Source of the DNA: Margaritifera margaritifera
Lineage: Eukaryota; Mollusca; Bivalvia; Unionida; Margaritiferidae
Length of the DNA: 64,000 nt
Reading direction: 5' to 3'
Assembly: GCA_029931535.1 (NCBI GenBank)
Contig: JAQPZY010001332.1
Coordinates: 1,054,001-1,118,000, forward strand
This document shows, piece by piece, positions 1-8,500 of this stretch. Under the pieces are notes generated by a model that did not search any database, was not told where the DNA came from, and worked only from the letters and a program-made list of their open reading frames with translations. Position 1 is the stretch's first letter. Each line of letters opens with the position of its first letter. Both the position numbers and the translations under genes were made by a program.

Positions 1-706
1 CAAGTAATTGAGCATGACTTTGGGAAACGATCTTTTTCCTTCGTTTTTTTTCTACGTCTTCCAAAGTAATCCCTTCGATGTCACGGTACTCTTCTTTGAA
101 TCGAACTTGGTCTTCGGGAGTCTGACACCACGAGGGATAGCCGCTGGCTTCTTGTTTCAGTTTTAAAAATTGGTTGACGTACCCCGAGAAAATGCCTGGA
201 TTCGAGGCGTCGTCCTTTTGGTATTGTGCTGTGGTTGGAAAGTGCCAGATTTCGTACACTTTCAACAAACGGTATCCTCGATCCAAAGCCCGAAACAATT
301 CGGCGCTGACCCACGTTCCTGTCAAAGCGCGTTCTTCCTCCGTGTGGTGACAGGGGTGATCTTGGTTGCATGTTTCGGCACACGTACGGCATAAAAGAAA
401 CATCAGTTTTCCTTGGCAATGATGAGGTAAGATAGGATGGTACAAGTGGGTCGGGGGTAAGACTTTACATTTGATCAATCCTTCGTATTGACGAATGTGT
501 TCCACGTCGATGTGTTCTGTCAAGATTTTAGGGTGACCGGTTGGAAAACGAGCATATTTGCACACCCAAGGATATAACGAACACACGTCGATGAACTTGA
601 TTTCTTCTTCTTTGGATTCGTCTACGTCGTACAGCAAGCGAGTGGCATTGGTTCGTCCTCCAAATAAACTGTGGCGCGGATCCAAAGGCTCGATGGTGGT
701 CACGTA
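1..706 (-). pseudogene. PolB of element A: palm part, cut by window edge
   Basis: This is the continuation of the minus-strand protein-primed family B DNA polymerase. Directly after the in-frame TAG at 709-707 the same frame stays open and contains polymerase motif A, read as DVCSLYPWVC near 585-615. Close to the window edge the motif B start FPKVMLNYL appears, but in another frame, so there is a frameshift in about 20-60, probably at the run of A's (minus sense) around 42-50. Motif C lies outside the window. The family copies linear Polinton/adenovirus-like genomes using a protein primer. The relic at 30.2-31.5 kb is a second copy of the same polymerase type, which supports the reading. Confidence 0.85.
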
Positions 707-1738
707 CTAACTTTCGGTGATGTTCTTAAATTCAGGATCGGTTTTCAAACGTCGATCGTACTCGTGCTCCCACATTTTTACCACTTGGTATCCTTGACTT
801 TCTAACTTGAGTCGTCGTTGGTAAGTCCGTTCGTACACCTGTTCCATGGTGAAATTTGAAAAAGGACTTTTCAGGTCTCGTTTAGGAAAACAGATAGGGC
901 ATCCGTGAAACAAGCAACCCTGAAATTCGTACACCGTGTTAGGGTTTTCTAAGTCAAATCCATCCACCGAATAAGATCCAATCTTCTTTTCTCCTCCTTC
1001 GTTTCTAGCATGTTGTAGTACGGCGTGTTGATTGGCTTCCGTATTGAAGAAGTAAGGAAAATATCCTTTGGCCATTTCTGTCATGCCAAATGTTTTTGGC
1101 ATTCGACTCAAAGGCATGGCCAAATAACTCATGGAATCTTTGAACTGTACTTGTCCTACTTTCATGTAGATGAGTTTGGCTCCGTTCATGGTGACCATGG
1201 GGCATTCGGTACCTTGTTGCGAATAATATTTTAACAAAAACTGTCCATCGTATCCCGAGAAATTGTGAGCTATGACGGTCGCATAGCGATGACAGTATCC
1301 GTAACGTTGAATGTCCTCTTCGCTCCAAGTGTCGTCGGTAGGGTCTAAAATCCATTCAGCAAACTCGGACAGAGTGTTAGGTCCGCAAAAGATTTTTTCA
1401 CGTCCTCCTGGAATCCGACTACAATGAGGACAGTGAAAATGGATAGATTCTTGGATGCACTTCTCACAAGCCCGATGAGCCACGCAGAAATTGGGAATGT
1501 GAATGCCGGTTTCTTGCATGCATTCAAAATCAAAAAAGATAAAAAATCCACTTGGGTCTTGTTCTTCCGATCGCTCTTTAATTCTTTCTTCTCTGTATTG
1601 TCGTACTTTTTGCATGAAACATCGATGATCATAATCCACCATCTGCTGACAAATGCTGCATCTTTTCTTGCCAGACCAAACGTGTCTCTTGGGGTCGTTG
1701 GTACGAATCAGGTTTACACACGTGGAACACATTTTCAA
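707..1738 (-). pseudogene. PolB of element A: 3'-5' exonuclease part
   Basis: The 343-codon open stretch encodes the proofreading exonuclease domain of a protein-primed PolB. Exo I reads FFDFECMQ (catalytic D-x-E) and Exo II reads VIAHNFSGYDGQFLLK. A later block, VYEFQGCLFHGCPICF, is typical of Maverick/Polinton-type polymerases. Cys pairs near the N-terminus (CSTC, CSIC) suggest a zinc-binding insert. The frame ends at an in-frame TAG, after which homology continues without a shift, so this is one gene broken by a nonsense mutation. The first Met is internal, not the real start. Confidence 0.88.
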
Positions 1739-2988
1739 TAAGTCGCAAGCACATTTTTGTTGGTGTCCTTGTGTCTTGCGATGCTGTTTGTAGCAAGAGG
1801 GACTGACAATGGACGTGTTGTTTAGGAAGACATGGCTTGGTCGCTAAACAACCCCGACATCGCTCACCGCAATGAATGTGTCGCTCCCGATTATTAACTC
1901 CTTTGTCGCATTTCTCACAATAATATCCGTATCCTAGAAATACTGTGATACTGTGATGTCATCGAAATGTTCTTGGTGGTAATACACGTGAATGTATTTT
2001 CCTTCGGGAAAATCGGGGCTCGAAACAGCAGAGCACCGCGCACTTCTTCAGGATGTACTTTCAAAGTGTAGTGAGGAGTCAAGACGTCTTGAAGTTGTTG
2101 CTTTTGAGAAATGCCACACACGGTATCTTTGGGGATGCCTGCTTGCTGTAACAGGAGTTCTGCTTCTTTTTGTTGTTTGGCATTCTTTGACTTTCGAATG
2201 TTTTCCCAGGCTCTTTTCCATTCTGTGGTCTCGTTCTTGTCGGCAAACGTTCGCCCCAATACGATGGCGCGGGCCAAGCACATCTGGTCTTGAGAATTGT
2301 CGATTTGGACGACACTGCATTTGGTACTGCGAAGGTCGTCCACCAGAAACGCTTTCCTGCTTCGTCCGCTCCCTCGAGGAGGGGAAACATGAGTCATGTA
2401 AAGTGTGGCCTTTCCATCCGTGATGGTAAACTTTTCGCTGGATTGTTGAACGTTTTCTATTTTGGTCATGACTTTGGATGGTGTTAATTCTGCCGGGGTG
2501 CTGAACTCGATCCAAACAGCTGACTTCAAACTGTCGTGATGGATGGCTAGTCTCAATCGATCGTCTTCTTTGGCTCCGCATTGTCGTTTCAAGTGCTGTA
2601 ACACAGATCCCCACAAATCGGTAATTAACTTGGCAACTTTCTCGGGAGGCACTTCGGACTTGAAGTCTTTAAAGTGAACCGTGTGAGTGTATGCCGTGGT
2701 TCTAAATTTTAAAGAGGTTATTTTTTGCGTCTCTCGAATACAATAGTAATTTTCGAGAGCCACGGTAGGACTTTCTTGATCAGGGGTGTTGGTAGTGCTG
2801 GTTTTTGTTTTGGGTGGGTTAGAAGTTTTGGTTTCACGCTCACTCATCTCTTCTTTGAAATCGCAAGCATGGACTTGAGCTAGCAGTTCAGCAAGCGGTG
2901 TTTCAGGCGGCACGGAAAATCTTCGTCGCCGTGGCCTCTTCGTTTCTTCTTCTTCTTTTTTCTCATGGATTTGGCGTGATCTTTTCAT
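1739..2988 (-). pseudogene. PolB of element A: N-terminal region
   Basis: The ATG at 2988 is the likely true start. It lies 45 nt from a TATA sequence and is followed by a basic/acidic low-complexity N-terminus (EKKEEEETKRPRRRRF) that looks like a nuclear localisation signal. The rest resembles the poorly conserved N-terminal domain of Maverick polymerases. A frameshift near 1970 leaves the frame ending at 1915. In the neighbouring frame the expected aromatic/His block and the Cys-rich YYCEKCDKG motif follow at about 1905-1940, then further Cys/His pairs down to 1739. The frame is otherwise open over 357 codons, so decay is mild. Confidence 0.8.
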
Positions 2989-3025
2989 CTTGAAGTTTGA
3001 TTTGAATCTGATTCAGTTTCACACA

Positions 3026-3060
3026 GGGAGACTATATATAGAGAGACCTTCTTACCCTCA
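3026..3060. promoter_or_regulatory. Bidirectional TATA promoter between PolB and zinc-knuckle gene
   Basis: A palindromic TATATATA lies at 3033-3040. It is 45 nt from the PolB ATG (2988, minus) and 58 nt from the zinc-knuckle ATG (3098, plus). The whole intergenic gap is 109 bp, so both genes probably share this core promoter. The transcription start is not mapped. Confidence 0.55.
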
Positions 3061-3097
3061 GAATCAGTATTTGTGATTGCACTTTCAAACTGTGAAG

Positions 3098-3574
3098 ATG
3101 GAAGAGAAGAAGTCAAAAAACCTTGCCCTTCTGCTTAAAATCTCAGCACAACAGACGGCTGTGGCTATCAAAATTTTACAGAGATTCCTTGGAAAGTATA
3201 CCAATAAGACAAAGGACTACTCCTCTTCTCGAGATAAAAGTCAAGATACTTGTTATATCTGCCAAGAGAAAGGACATTGGGCTCTAGAATGTCCACAACG
3301 TCAAGAAAAAGAAAAGAAGGGAGACAAAGGGAAAGATACTTGTTATCATTGTAAAGGAAAAGGACATTGGTCTTCGGAGTGCCCTCAGAAACAAGAAAAC
3401 CTACCAGAGAGAGAGGAAGCAGAAGGATCTTCCTCACTCCCAGACGAAGAAGAAGAATAACCTATCCTCAAGAAAAGCAAGAAAGCTAGACGACTGGAAG
3501 ACAGTGAGAACGAAGAAGAAGAACCCTTGATCCCTGTGAAGAAATTCAAGAAGAACAAGAGAGACAGACAGTGA
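3098..3574 (+). pseudogene. CCHC zinc-knuckle protein, in-frame stop near the end
   Basis: The ATG at 3098 is chosen; the frame upstream has no ATG. The protein starts with a basic amphipathic stretch and then carries two CCHC zinc knuckles, CYICQEKGHWALEC and CYHCKGKGHWSSEC, about 35 residues apart. Such knuckles bind single-stranded nucleic acid. After the acidic block the frame meets TAA at 3458-3460, but the same frame then continues for 38 codons with a strongly basic, NLS-like segment (KKSKKARR) to TGA at 3572-3574. Either the gene has acquired a nonsense mutation or it makes a short form of 120 residues. It shares a divergent promoter with PolB and probably belongs to element A. The exact role is unknown; a nucleic-acid chaperone is an inference. 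Confidence 0.7.
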
Positions 3575-3794
3575 ACGATGAACTTTTTTGGAGTGTGGTG
3601 TTATGTTCATGGTGAATTATTTTGTTAAAAAAAAGAGAGAATAGACCAGAATGGAAAAAAAGTAAGTGTCTTTGTGTTTTTTGTTATTTTAGAATATGGA
3701 TGCACGCACGCACGCACTCTTACACAAAACCAAGGAATGGGATTTAAAGTTTTACTTGATTTGGCAATTTTATTTCTTTTCTAGAGATCTGGGT
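3575..3794. other. Intergenic 3' flank of zinc-knuckle gene
   Basis: About 220 bp without a coding frame. It contains a run of A, a short GCAC repeat (3699-3718) and the purine-rich element just downstream of the minus-strand histone-type stem-loop. No histone-type stem-loop is seen for the plus-strand zinc-knuckle gene. Confidence 0.4.
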
Positions 3795-3810
3795 GGCCCT
3801 GAAAAGGACC
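3795..3810 (-). terminator. Histone-type 3' stem-loop of the coiled-coil gene
   Basis: On the minus strand the sequence reads GGTCCTTTTCAGGGCC, immediately followed by ACCCA. It can form the canonical six-pair stem (one U-G wobble) with a UUUC loop, matching the metazoan replication-dependent histone mRNA 3' end. It lies about 32 nt after the stop codon of the minus-strand gene (3843). A purine-rich tract resembling a histone downstream element (AGAAAAGAAA) follows at about 3772-3782. The match is direct from sequence; use as a processing signal is inference. Confidence 0.8.
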
Positions 3811-3842
3811 GTTGGGGTGTTTGTTTTGTTTGTTAAACAAAC

Positions 3843-4472
3843 TTATGTACTCGACATGATTAACTTCAACTGTCGCAATCCTTTTCCACGACCCAGTCCA
3901 ATTCCTGCTGCTGCTGCTTTGGTGGTGGTAGTAGTAGTTAATGGTGATGGTGGTAGTGGTGGTAGCATCTCACTAGTAGTAGTCGTCGTGACGGGTTTCG
4001 CATGTTTAGCCCGTGATGGTCTTTTTCTCTTAGGCTGAGTTAAAGAATATTCATACAGCTTTCTTAGATGCTTTAATTCAGCTAAAATGTCTTGTAGTAG
4101 ACTCACCGTTTTGTTTTCCTGACTCTCTTCTTTCGGTTCTTCACTCTTCTCCTCTTCTAACTTTCTTAGTTCTTCTTCTTTTTTTCTTCTTTCCTCTTCT
4201 TGCTGAAGAAACACTTCTTCCGCTTCTCTCTGTCGCTGTACAAATTTTTCGAATTCTTCTTTTTGCCTCTTTTTAATATCATCCATGACAGACACCAAAG
4301 AGGATGGTGGTAGAGCAGCAGCAGCAGCAACAGCAACTGTCGTAGTCGTTTCAGGTACAAATTCTTCAGACAAAAAATCCCCGAAATCTAAATTAAACTC
4401 TTCCGCCTGGAAGTTTAACACAGTATTCGTTGTAGGCTCACTCCAATACATAGTGGTTTTGGTAGTCTCCAT
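3843..4472 (-). CDS. Coiled-coil protein with Thr-rich tail, histone-like gene architecture
   Basis: The ATG at 4472 (METTKTTMYW) is the start; the apparent upstream extension uses TTG. The 209-residue protein has an acidic N-terminus rich in Glu, Asp and aromatics, an Ala-rich linker, a long Glu/Lys/Arg coiled coil (residues about 70-120, e.g. KKEEELRKLEEEKSEE), a second short heptad segment, a basic KRKRPSRAKHAK nuclear-signal-like stretch, poly-Thr/Pro tracts and a Gly/Arg end. I do not recognise the family. The gene has no intron and a very short leader (TATAAAGG at 4514-4521), and it ends in a histone-type stem-loop 32 nt after the stop. It is paired head-to-head with the gene at 4714. 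It is open throughout, so it may be functional or recent. Confidence 0.65.
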   Translation of the reverse strand: METTKTTMYWSEPTTNTVLNFQAEEFNLDFGDFLSEEFVPETTTTVAVAAAAALPPSSLVSVMDDIKKRQKEEFEKFVQRQREAEEVFLQQEEERRKKEEELRKLEEEKSEEPKEESQENKTVSLLQDILAELKHLRKLYEYSLTQPKRKRPSRAKHAKPVTTTTTSEMLPPLPPSPLTTTTTTKAAAAGIGLGRGKGLRQLKLIMSST

Positions 4473-4504
4473 TAAGCTGTCCAAAAAGTAAAATCCCTAC
4501 GAAC

Positions 4505-4660
4505 GCTGTGATACCTTTATACCCAAAATGACGTCCCCCCCCCGCTCTCTTCCTATTGGAAGAAAAACCGACCCGCTTGTAACGCGCGCTTGGATTGGTA
4601 GTTCATTTCAATCCATTTCGATCCACTCATAGGGTATATATACCACCGCTTGTCTCACAG
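4505..4660. promoter_or_regulatory. Divergent promoter pair with CRE-like and CCAAT-like boxes
   Basis: Minus-strand TATA: TATAAAGG (plus 4514-4521), with a CRE-like TGACGTC beside it at about 4529-4535. Plus-strand TATA: TATATATA at 4636-4643, about 70 nt before the ATG at 4714. Two ATTGG (inverted CCAAT) motifs lie between them (about 4555 and 4593). Close head-to-head promoters of this kind are common in animal histone gene pairs. Confidence 0.5.
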
Positions 4661-4713
4661 AGCTTCACCGGTTTTCTCCAAGACCACTCCAGAAGAAGAA
4701 GAAGAAAAAGAAG

Positions 4714-4950
4714 ATGTGGACTAGTATCGAGTCATCCAGTATCGTCTCGGGAATGTTGTTCGACCCAGCATTCCCCATGTATGTAAAAGCCTCATGGCCT
4801 ATTACGAAAATAACAGAGACCGCTATCTGGAAACGCCGTATTTATGTTGAAAGACAAGGATGTTTGAAGAGGGTACTCCTCTACTTACCAGAAGTACGAC
4901 GAGGTCTCAGAAGAAGAAGACAACCCTCCAGGAGATGTCTTCTCTGTTAA
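4714..4950 (+). CDS. Small basic Arg-rich protein, histone-like gene architecture
   Basis: The 78-residue frame begins at the ATG at 4714, after a purine-rich leader. It ends with an Arg-rich tail (RRGLRRRRQPSRRC). No known domain is recognised and it is not a core histone. It lies downstream of a clear TATA box, and its stop codon is followed 26 nt later by a histone-type stem-loop, so the transcription unit looks complete. In its last third another frame is acidic (EVSEEEDNPPGD), so a frameshift near 4865-4900 that changed the C-terminus cannot be excluded. Confidence 0.5.
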   Translation: MWTSIESSSIVSGMLFDPAFPMYVKASWPITKITETAIWKRRIYVERQGCLKRVLLYLPEVRRGLRRRRQPSRRCLLC

Positions 4951-4975
4951 AAACCAAAAAAAACCCCACTCCAAT

Positions 4976-4991
4976 GGCCCTTTTCAAGGCC
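4976..4991 (+). terminator. Histone-type 3' stem-loop of the small basic gene
   Basis: The sequence GGCCCTTTTCAAGGCC is followed directly by ACCCA and, about ten bases later, by CAAGAAAAT, which resembles the histone downstream element. One stem pair is mismatched relative to the consensus. It starts 26 nt after the TAA at 4948-4950. About 40 bp around this site are an imperfect inverted copy of 3788-3825, which carries the other stem-loop. Confidence 0.78.
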
Positions 4992-5053
4992 ACCCATTTT
5001 TCAAGAAAATATTAATTTTTCCATGATTGCCATTTTTTTTCCCCTCAACAATC

Positions 5054-5203
5054 CCCAATGCTAAATTCCCGTTATTCCCCCAAGGGTCCCACAATGCTAA
5101 ATTCCCGTTATTCCCCCAAGGGTCCCCAATGCTAAATTCCCGTTATTCCCCAAGTGTCACCCCCAATGCTAAATTCCCGTTATTCCCCCAAGTGTCACCC
5201 TTT
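5054..5203. repeat. Four-copy 35-37 bp tandem repeat
   Basis: Four units containing CAATGCTAAATTCCCGTTAT start at about 5056, 5092, 5127 and 5164, with tails CCCAAGGGTCCC or CCAAGTGTCACCC. The units are nearly identical, so the array is young. It lies just downstream of the second stem-loop, at the border of element A. Confidence 0.9.
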
Positions 5204-5214
5204 TCCCCCAACAC

Positions 5215-5740
5215 TCACCCTATACTACTGTTGCAGCATATGTGTGGGGCCCACCTCTTGTCCTGATCTCCAATTTTGCAGCCAAAATAAAGGTGATAGG
5301 CCTTCTTAACCATAGTGGTTATACTGCGGTTTTGTGATGCAAAAGTCACTTCACCACAAACATAGCAGAAGTTATCTGCATTGTTCACACAAGTACGAGG
5401 CATCTCTGCTCACTTTGGCTAAACAGATGTGTCCCTTTGCAAAATCAAACACTGACAAATAAGAGAGCACGACACTGTATGATTTGCAGAGCTGATATAG
5501 GTCAATTTCTTCAACAGAGTGATGTAAGCTTAGTTATAATTGCATCATCCATGACTTATAGGAATAACATGATGCAATTCATATCATGTATGACGCAATA
5601 CCAGCTTCAGATTGCATCATTCATTGTTTTGCCTAAAAAGCAAGTACTGTCCAAACCCAGTCATAGATTTATTCATAGATGCCGTCAAAGATGTATTTTA
5701 GTCATTTCTGGTTTAAATTGAGATCACTTCCTTTTATAAC
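5215..5740 (-). mobile_element. 5' end of a widespread transposon-associated gene (leader plus N-terminus)
   Basis: On the minus strand the ATG at 5403 opens a 62-residue frame with Cys/His zinc-binding character (FCYVCGEVTF, then WAPHICCNSS). It resembles, from memory, the N-terminus of a multicopy uncharacterised protein found in many animal genomes and thought to belong to a mobile element. The 340 bp upstream (5404-5740) has no convincing minus frame and would be its leader. Everything after about residue 60 is missing, cut at about 5215, so this is a truncated insertion. The plus-strand frame at 5437-5721 is treated as a shadow. Confidence 0.5.
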
Positions 5741-6480
5741 TCACTTATCGTCCGCCATTCCCAAGCCAAGGGTCGTATATACTGACCCAGTATCATATCT
5801 TTAAAACTAGAGCCAACAACAACCCGGTTGATCAACTCGGCCAAATCGGCTTTGGTTGCAAACCTGGTTAAATTCACATCGGCGCCTCCAGGTTGGGTCG
5901 CCGCTCGTGATCATCCATAAATGTCAACTAGCAATTGGTATATACTTTCAAACGTAGCTTCTAAGTGACGCTGTCTTTGACAACGCAAAATCGACAAGCG
6001 CTTGCAGGGTCGGTCTTCCTGCAATTGCACACAGTGCTTCAACGACGAGATGTCGACATATTGGGTCATCTCTTTGGTTTTGAAACGGCAGTGCTGAATA
6101 AAACAGCGGTGGCGCGCTGGCGCCCTGGGAACGTCAGCGTGTCGTTGGGTTACACAGATCACGTCTGCGTTATTGTGGCGGCCCCTATAAAACAACCTCG
6201 CGGGATTGTCTTGGCGTTCAAGCATCACATCTTCCTACACGACAAGATTATTGTTTCCCGGGTCTAGGTCATCAATGCTGGGTTTTCATCGATCATGGAA
6301 AAGAACTGGATGGCGAACGATGAAGTCGTCTCAACTTTGCTGAGCACAGGCGATGAAGACGCAAGCACCTCAACGAAATCTCTGTGTACGTCATACCATG
6401 ATTGTTCTTCCGGGGATGGTGCAATCACGTACAACTAATCTCACATTAATCATCGCATAATCAGATTCAGGAACAGTTGA
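5741..6480 (-). pseudogene. Polinton packaging ATPase (FtsK/HerA-like), C-terminal relic
   Basis: The minus frame from about 6300 down to 5911 reads NNLVV, a stop, EDVMLERQDNPARLFYRGRH and then NNADVICVTQRHADVPRA, the Walker B to sensor region of the Polinton/adenovirus-type genome packaging ATPase. The first acidic block carries a stop where FDD would be expected. The Walker A loop expected around 6400-6450 is not readable, so the N-terminus is decayed. Downstream (5741-5910) another frame continues with a plausible C-terminal helix region. The gene is convergent with nothing and is back-to-back with the PLA2 gene at 6667, as in other Polintons. Confidence 0.72.
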
Positions 6481-6666
6481 GTTTTTCCGGATCCGGCCAG
6501 TGATCAGCGCGAAAAGCAAGTTTGGAAACACGGAACTGGTTCCATTGAAACTGTGTTTGGGTGGTCGGGGCTTCGGAAGTCAATGACTGAAAAAGCGGAG
6601 CCTTTTCTCTTTCGCTCCATCGATGCCATGTTGAATACCAATTGTGATTTTTTTGTACTCATCAAT

Positions 6667-7161
6667 ATGTCTTCATATTGTGTGCGATGCCGGACCAATT
6701 GCAGAGCGGAAATATGTTCCCTGTGTGGAACAAAGAAGTTTACATTTGTCGGCGGACGGCAAAGCCGTCTCACTTCCAGGTCCAGGTTTAAAAAAAAACA
6801 ATTTGACGGTGATATCGCTTCTGCGTTAACAAAACTACCTGGGGTACAGAGGAGCAAATATCCCGGTGAAAAGCATATCCCTGGATACAATTATTACGGG
6901 ACTGGAATACAACTAGATTCCAATGACGGACCAAAACCTGGAGAAGAACCTGTAAATCGCATCGATGCTGCGTGTTACAAGCATGATCTCGCGCATAAAA
7001 CATCAAAGGGTATCCGTGTGCATAACAAAGCCGACGTGGATCTCATCCGTGACTTAAATGCGATTAATTATGCACTCGGAGAAAGAATCGCCAGATGGAT
7101 TGTCAAAAGAAGCACGAAGGCCAAGATTGCACTTGGAGGCGAAGCTTCACGTGATCATTAG
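6667..7161 (+). CDS. PLA2-like virion protein of Polinton element B
   Basis: The ATG at 6667 gives a 164-residue protein starting MSSYCVRCRTNCR, with a small CxxC...CxxC zinc ribbon (CSLCGTKKF). The upstream extension of the frame is probably not translated. A basic linker follows, then a phospholipase A2 domain of the parvovirus VP1 type: Ca-loop-like YNYYGTG and the catalytic pair CYKHDLAH. Homologous small PLA2 proteins are common in Mavericks/adintoviruses, and in parvoviruses the domain opens endosomal membranes. The frame is intact with both key residues (His, Asp) present, unlike its neighbours. The next gene, integrase, is in the same direction. Confidence 0.82.
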   Translation: MSSYCVRCRTNCRAEICSLCGTKKFTFVGGRQSRLTSRSRFKKKQFDGDIASALTKLPGVQRSKYPGEKHIPGYNYYGTGIQLDSNDGPKPGEEPVNRIDAACYKHDLAHKTSKGIRVHNKADVDLIRDLNAINYALGERIARWIVKRSTKAKIALGGEASRDH

Positions 7162-7214
7162 CGCGACACTAGAGGCTAACGTATCGATATAATAAACATG
7201 GACCCTAACTGACC

Positions 7215-7290
7215 TCTGAGTGGACTTTGTCCGCCATATATAACAGTCCCCGCGATAATCGGAAGGATGAAGTTGTAGTTGGAAAGTTAG
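7215..7290 (+). promoter_or_regulatory. Possible TATA promoter of integrase gene
   Basis: A TATATAA sequence at about 7236-7242 lies some 50 nt upstream of the integrase homology. It sits between the PLA2 stop and the integrase. Weak evidence from position and sequence only. Confidence 0.35.
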
Positions 7291-8023
7291 AGTCGCGGCA
7301 AAAGTTACCTCAAATGTTGTCAGAGCATGGCTGGCCAAACAAGCGTTGTGGCAGATTCATTTACCCGCCCCGACGAAAATTTTCTATGAATGGTTTGATG
7401 TAAGGACGCCCAAGGAAGTTCATCAGGTTAATATCTTATTTTTCCCGCATGATAAGGTACGCAGCATGACGGCACGTCGTGGACGTTCGCATACATACAA
7501 ATATGTACTAATCGTGGAAGATGTTCCTAGCAGATACAAGGAAGCCAAGCCACTGACGTCTAAAGACTCAACAAATGTCGCATTAGCGGAACGATTATTC
7601 GAGCATCAGTACGCAGGAATTGTTTATTTGCGATCGGTCTCGAGAGTGGGTAATGCGGCTTCGCTTCGTCATAGCAGCGTTGAACAACGAAATTACACGT
7701 GCGAAAGGTATAACGTCATCTTCTGCAATTCAGCAGAAAATTGTAATCCATCCACGAAACCATCTACATGCTCCACAGCTTCCGTCGTTAGATTTAGTTC
7801 AGAACAATCTGGTTCGGTATCTGTATGCACCGAGGAGAGTTAGAAGGAGGACGTCATGTTACTGATCCAATGTGTTTACGATCTCTGACCGAATTGATAT
7901 TCCGGGCAGCCAACGCGCTACTATCTGGTGTCAGCGGACGAACTCCATCCTCGTCATGAGCAGAGAAGCGCATTTATGCGAGAGAAATTACAAGTTATTC
8001 CCATAAATACAGAATTACTGCCA
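7285..8023 (+). pseudogene. Polinton integrase (rve) with internal deletion
   Basis: N-terminal helix and linker read AWLAKQALWQIHLPAP; the core starts with VHQVNILFFPHDKV (in active copies an Asp is expected near here, VHQxDLLF) and continues YKEAKPLTSKDST. The text then jumps straight to LAERLFEHQYAG, which in intact integrases follows the last catalytic residue by a few positions. About 45-60 residues, including the second catalytic Asp and the Glu, are therefore missing. The C-terminus continues in another frame (SREWVMRLRFVIAALNNEIT) and in a third (FMREKLQVIPINTELLP). The gene is dead. It ends tail-to-tail with PolB at about 8000. Confidence 0.8.
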
Positions 8024-8500
8024 AGGTCAATTTTGGGATTGTGTAGTGCCCGTACGCGTAAGTGGTGATTCCGTCAGGGAAAATCCACTGCTTGGTATCC
8101 AACGGGGACAAACGTCCTCGAGCGAATAAGAGCTGTTGCGTGCGTGAATTCACGTCGTTGCTCAAGTCACTCCACGTACATGTTTTGCTTGAGATCTGTT
8201 GTGACGACAACCAGGGGAACTCCTGTCGACCGATGGAACTCGAAGTTCCTACCATAATCGAGTACATTTTTGGGCGCAGTCCCACGAATTCCCAAATGGG
8301 TTTCCCCGCGCACTTGTCCTCTTAGTTCCCCCCAAATTTCTTGTCGGCGTTGCTGGACAGCAGATTGTCCTTCGGAAACTAGCTTATGTTAAACTAGCGG
8401 ACAAGCGATGTTGTGCCCATATCCGCCTAGACATAATTAGTGGTGATGTGCATCAACGAACTTGCCCCCGGAACCCTACACGAGTGCACGTTTGTATTCT
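7990..8500 (-). pseudogene. PolB of element B: C-terminal part after a deletion
   Basis: The minus frame 8315-7995 reads KPIWEFVGLRPKMYSI and later RLSPLDTKQWIFPDG and TYAYGHYTIP, the conserved C-terminal end of Polinton-type PolB. The segment joining it to the palm part (about 8310-8500) is not recognisable, and polymerase motifs B and C are absent, so a deletion removed the catalytic centre. It overlaps the integrase 3' end on the other strand. Confidence 0.75.

Noticed and set aside
3660..3700. Possible mini-intron (GTAAGT ... TTTTAG)
   Set aside because: Only about 31 bp long, far below animal intron size, and no coding sequence to be joined.
5437..5721. 94-codon plus frame
   Set aside because: It lies antisense to the leader of the transposon gene at 5215-5740 and has no domain.
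5965..6267. 100-codon plus frame
   Set aside because: Antisense shadow of the packaging ATPase, whose minus reading carries recognisable motifs.
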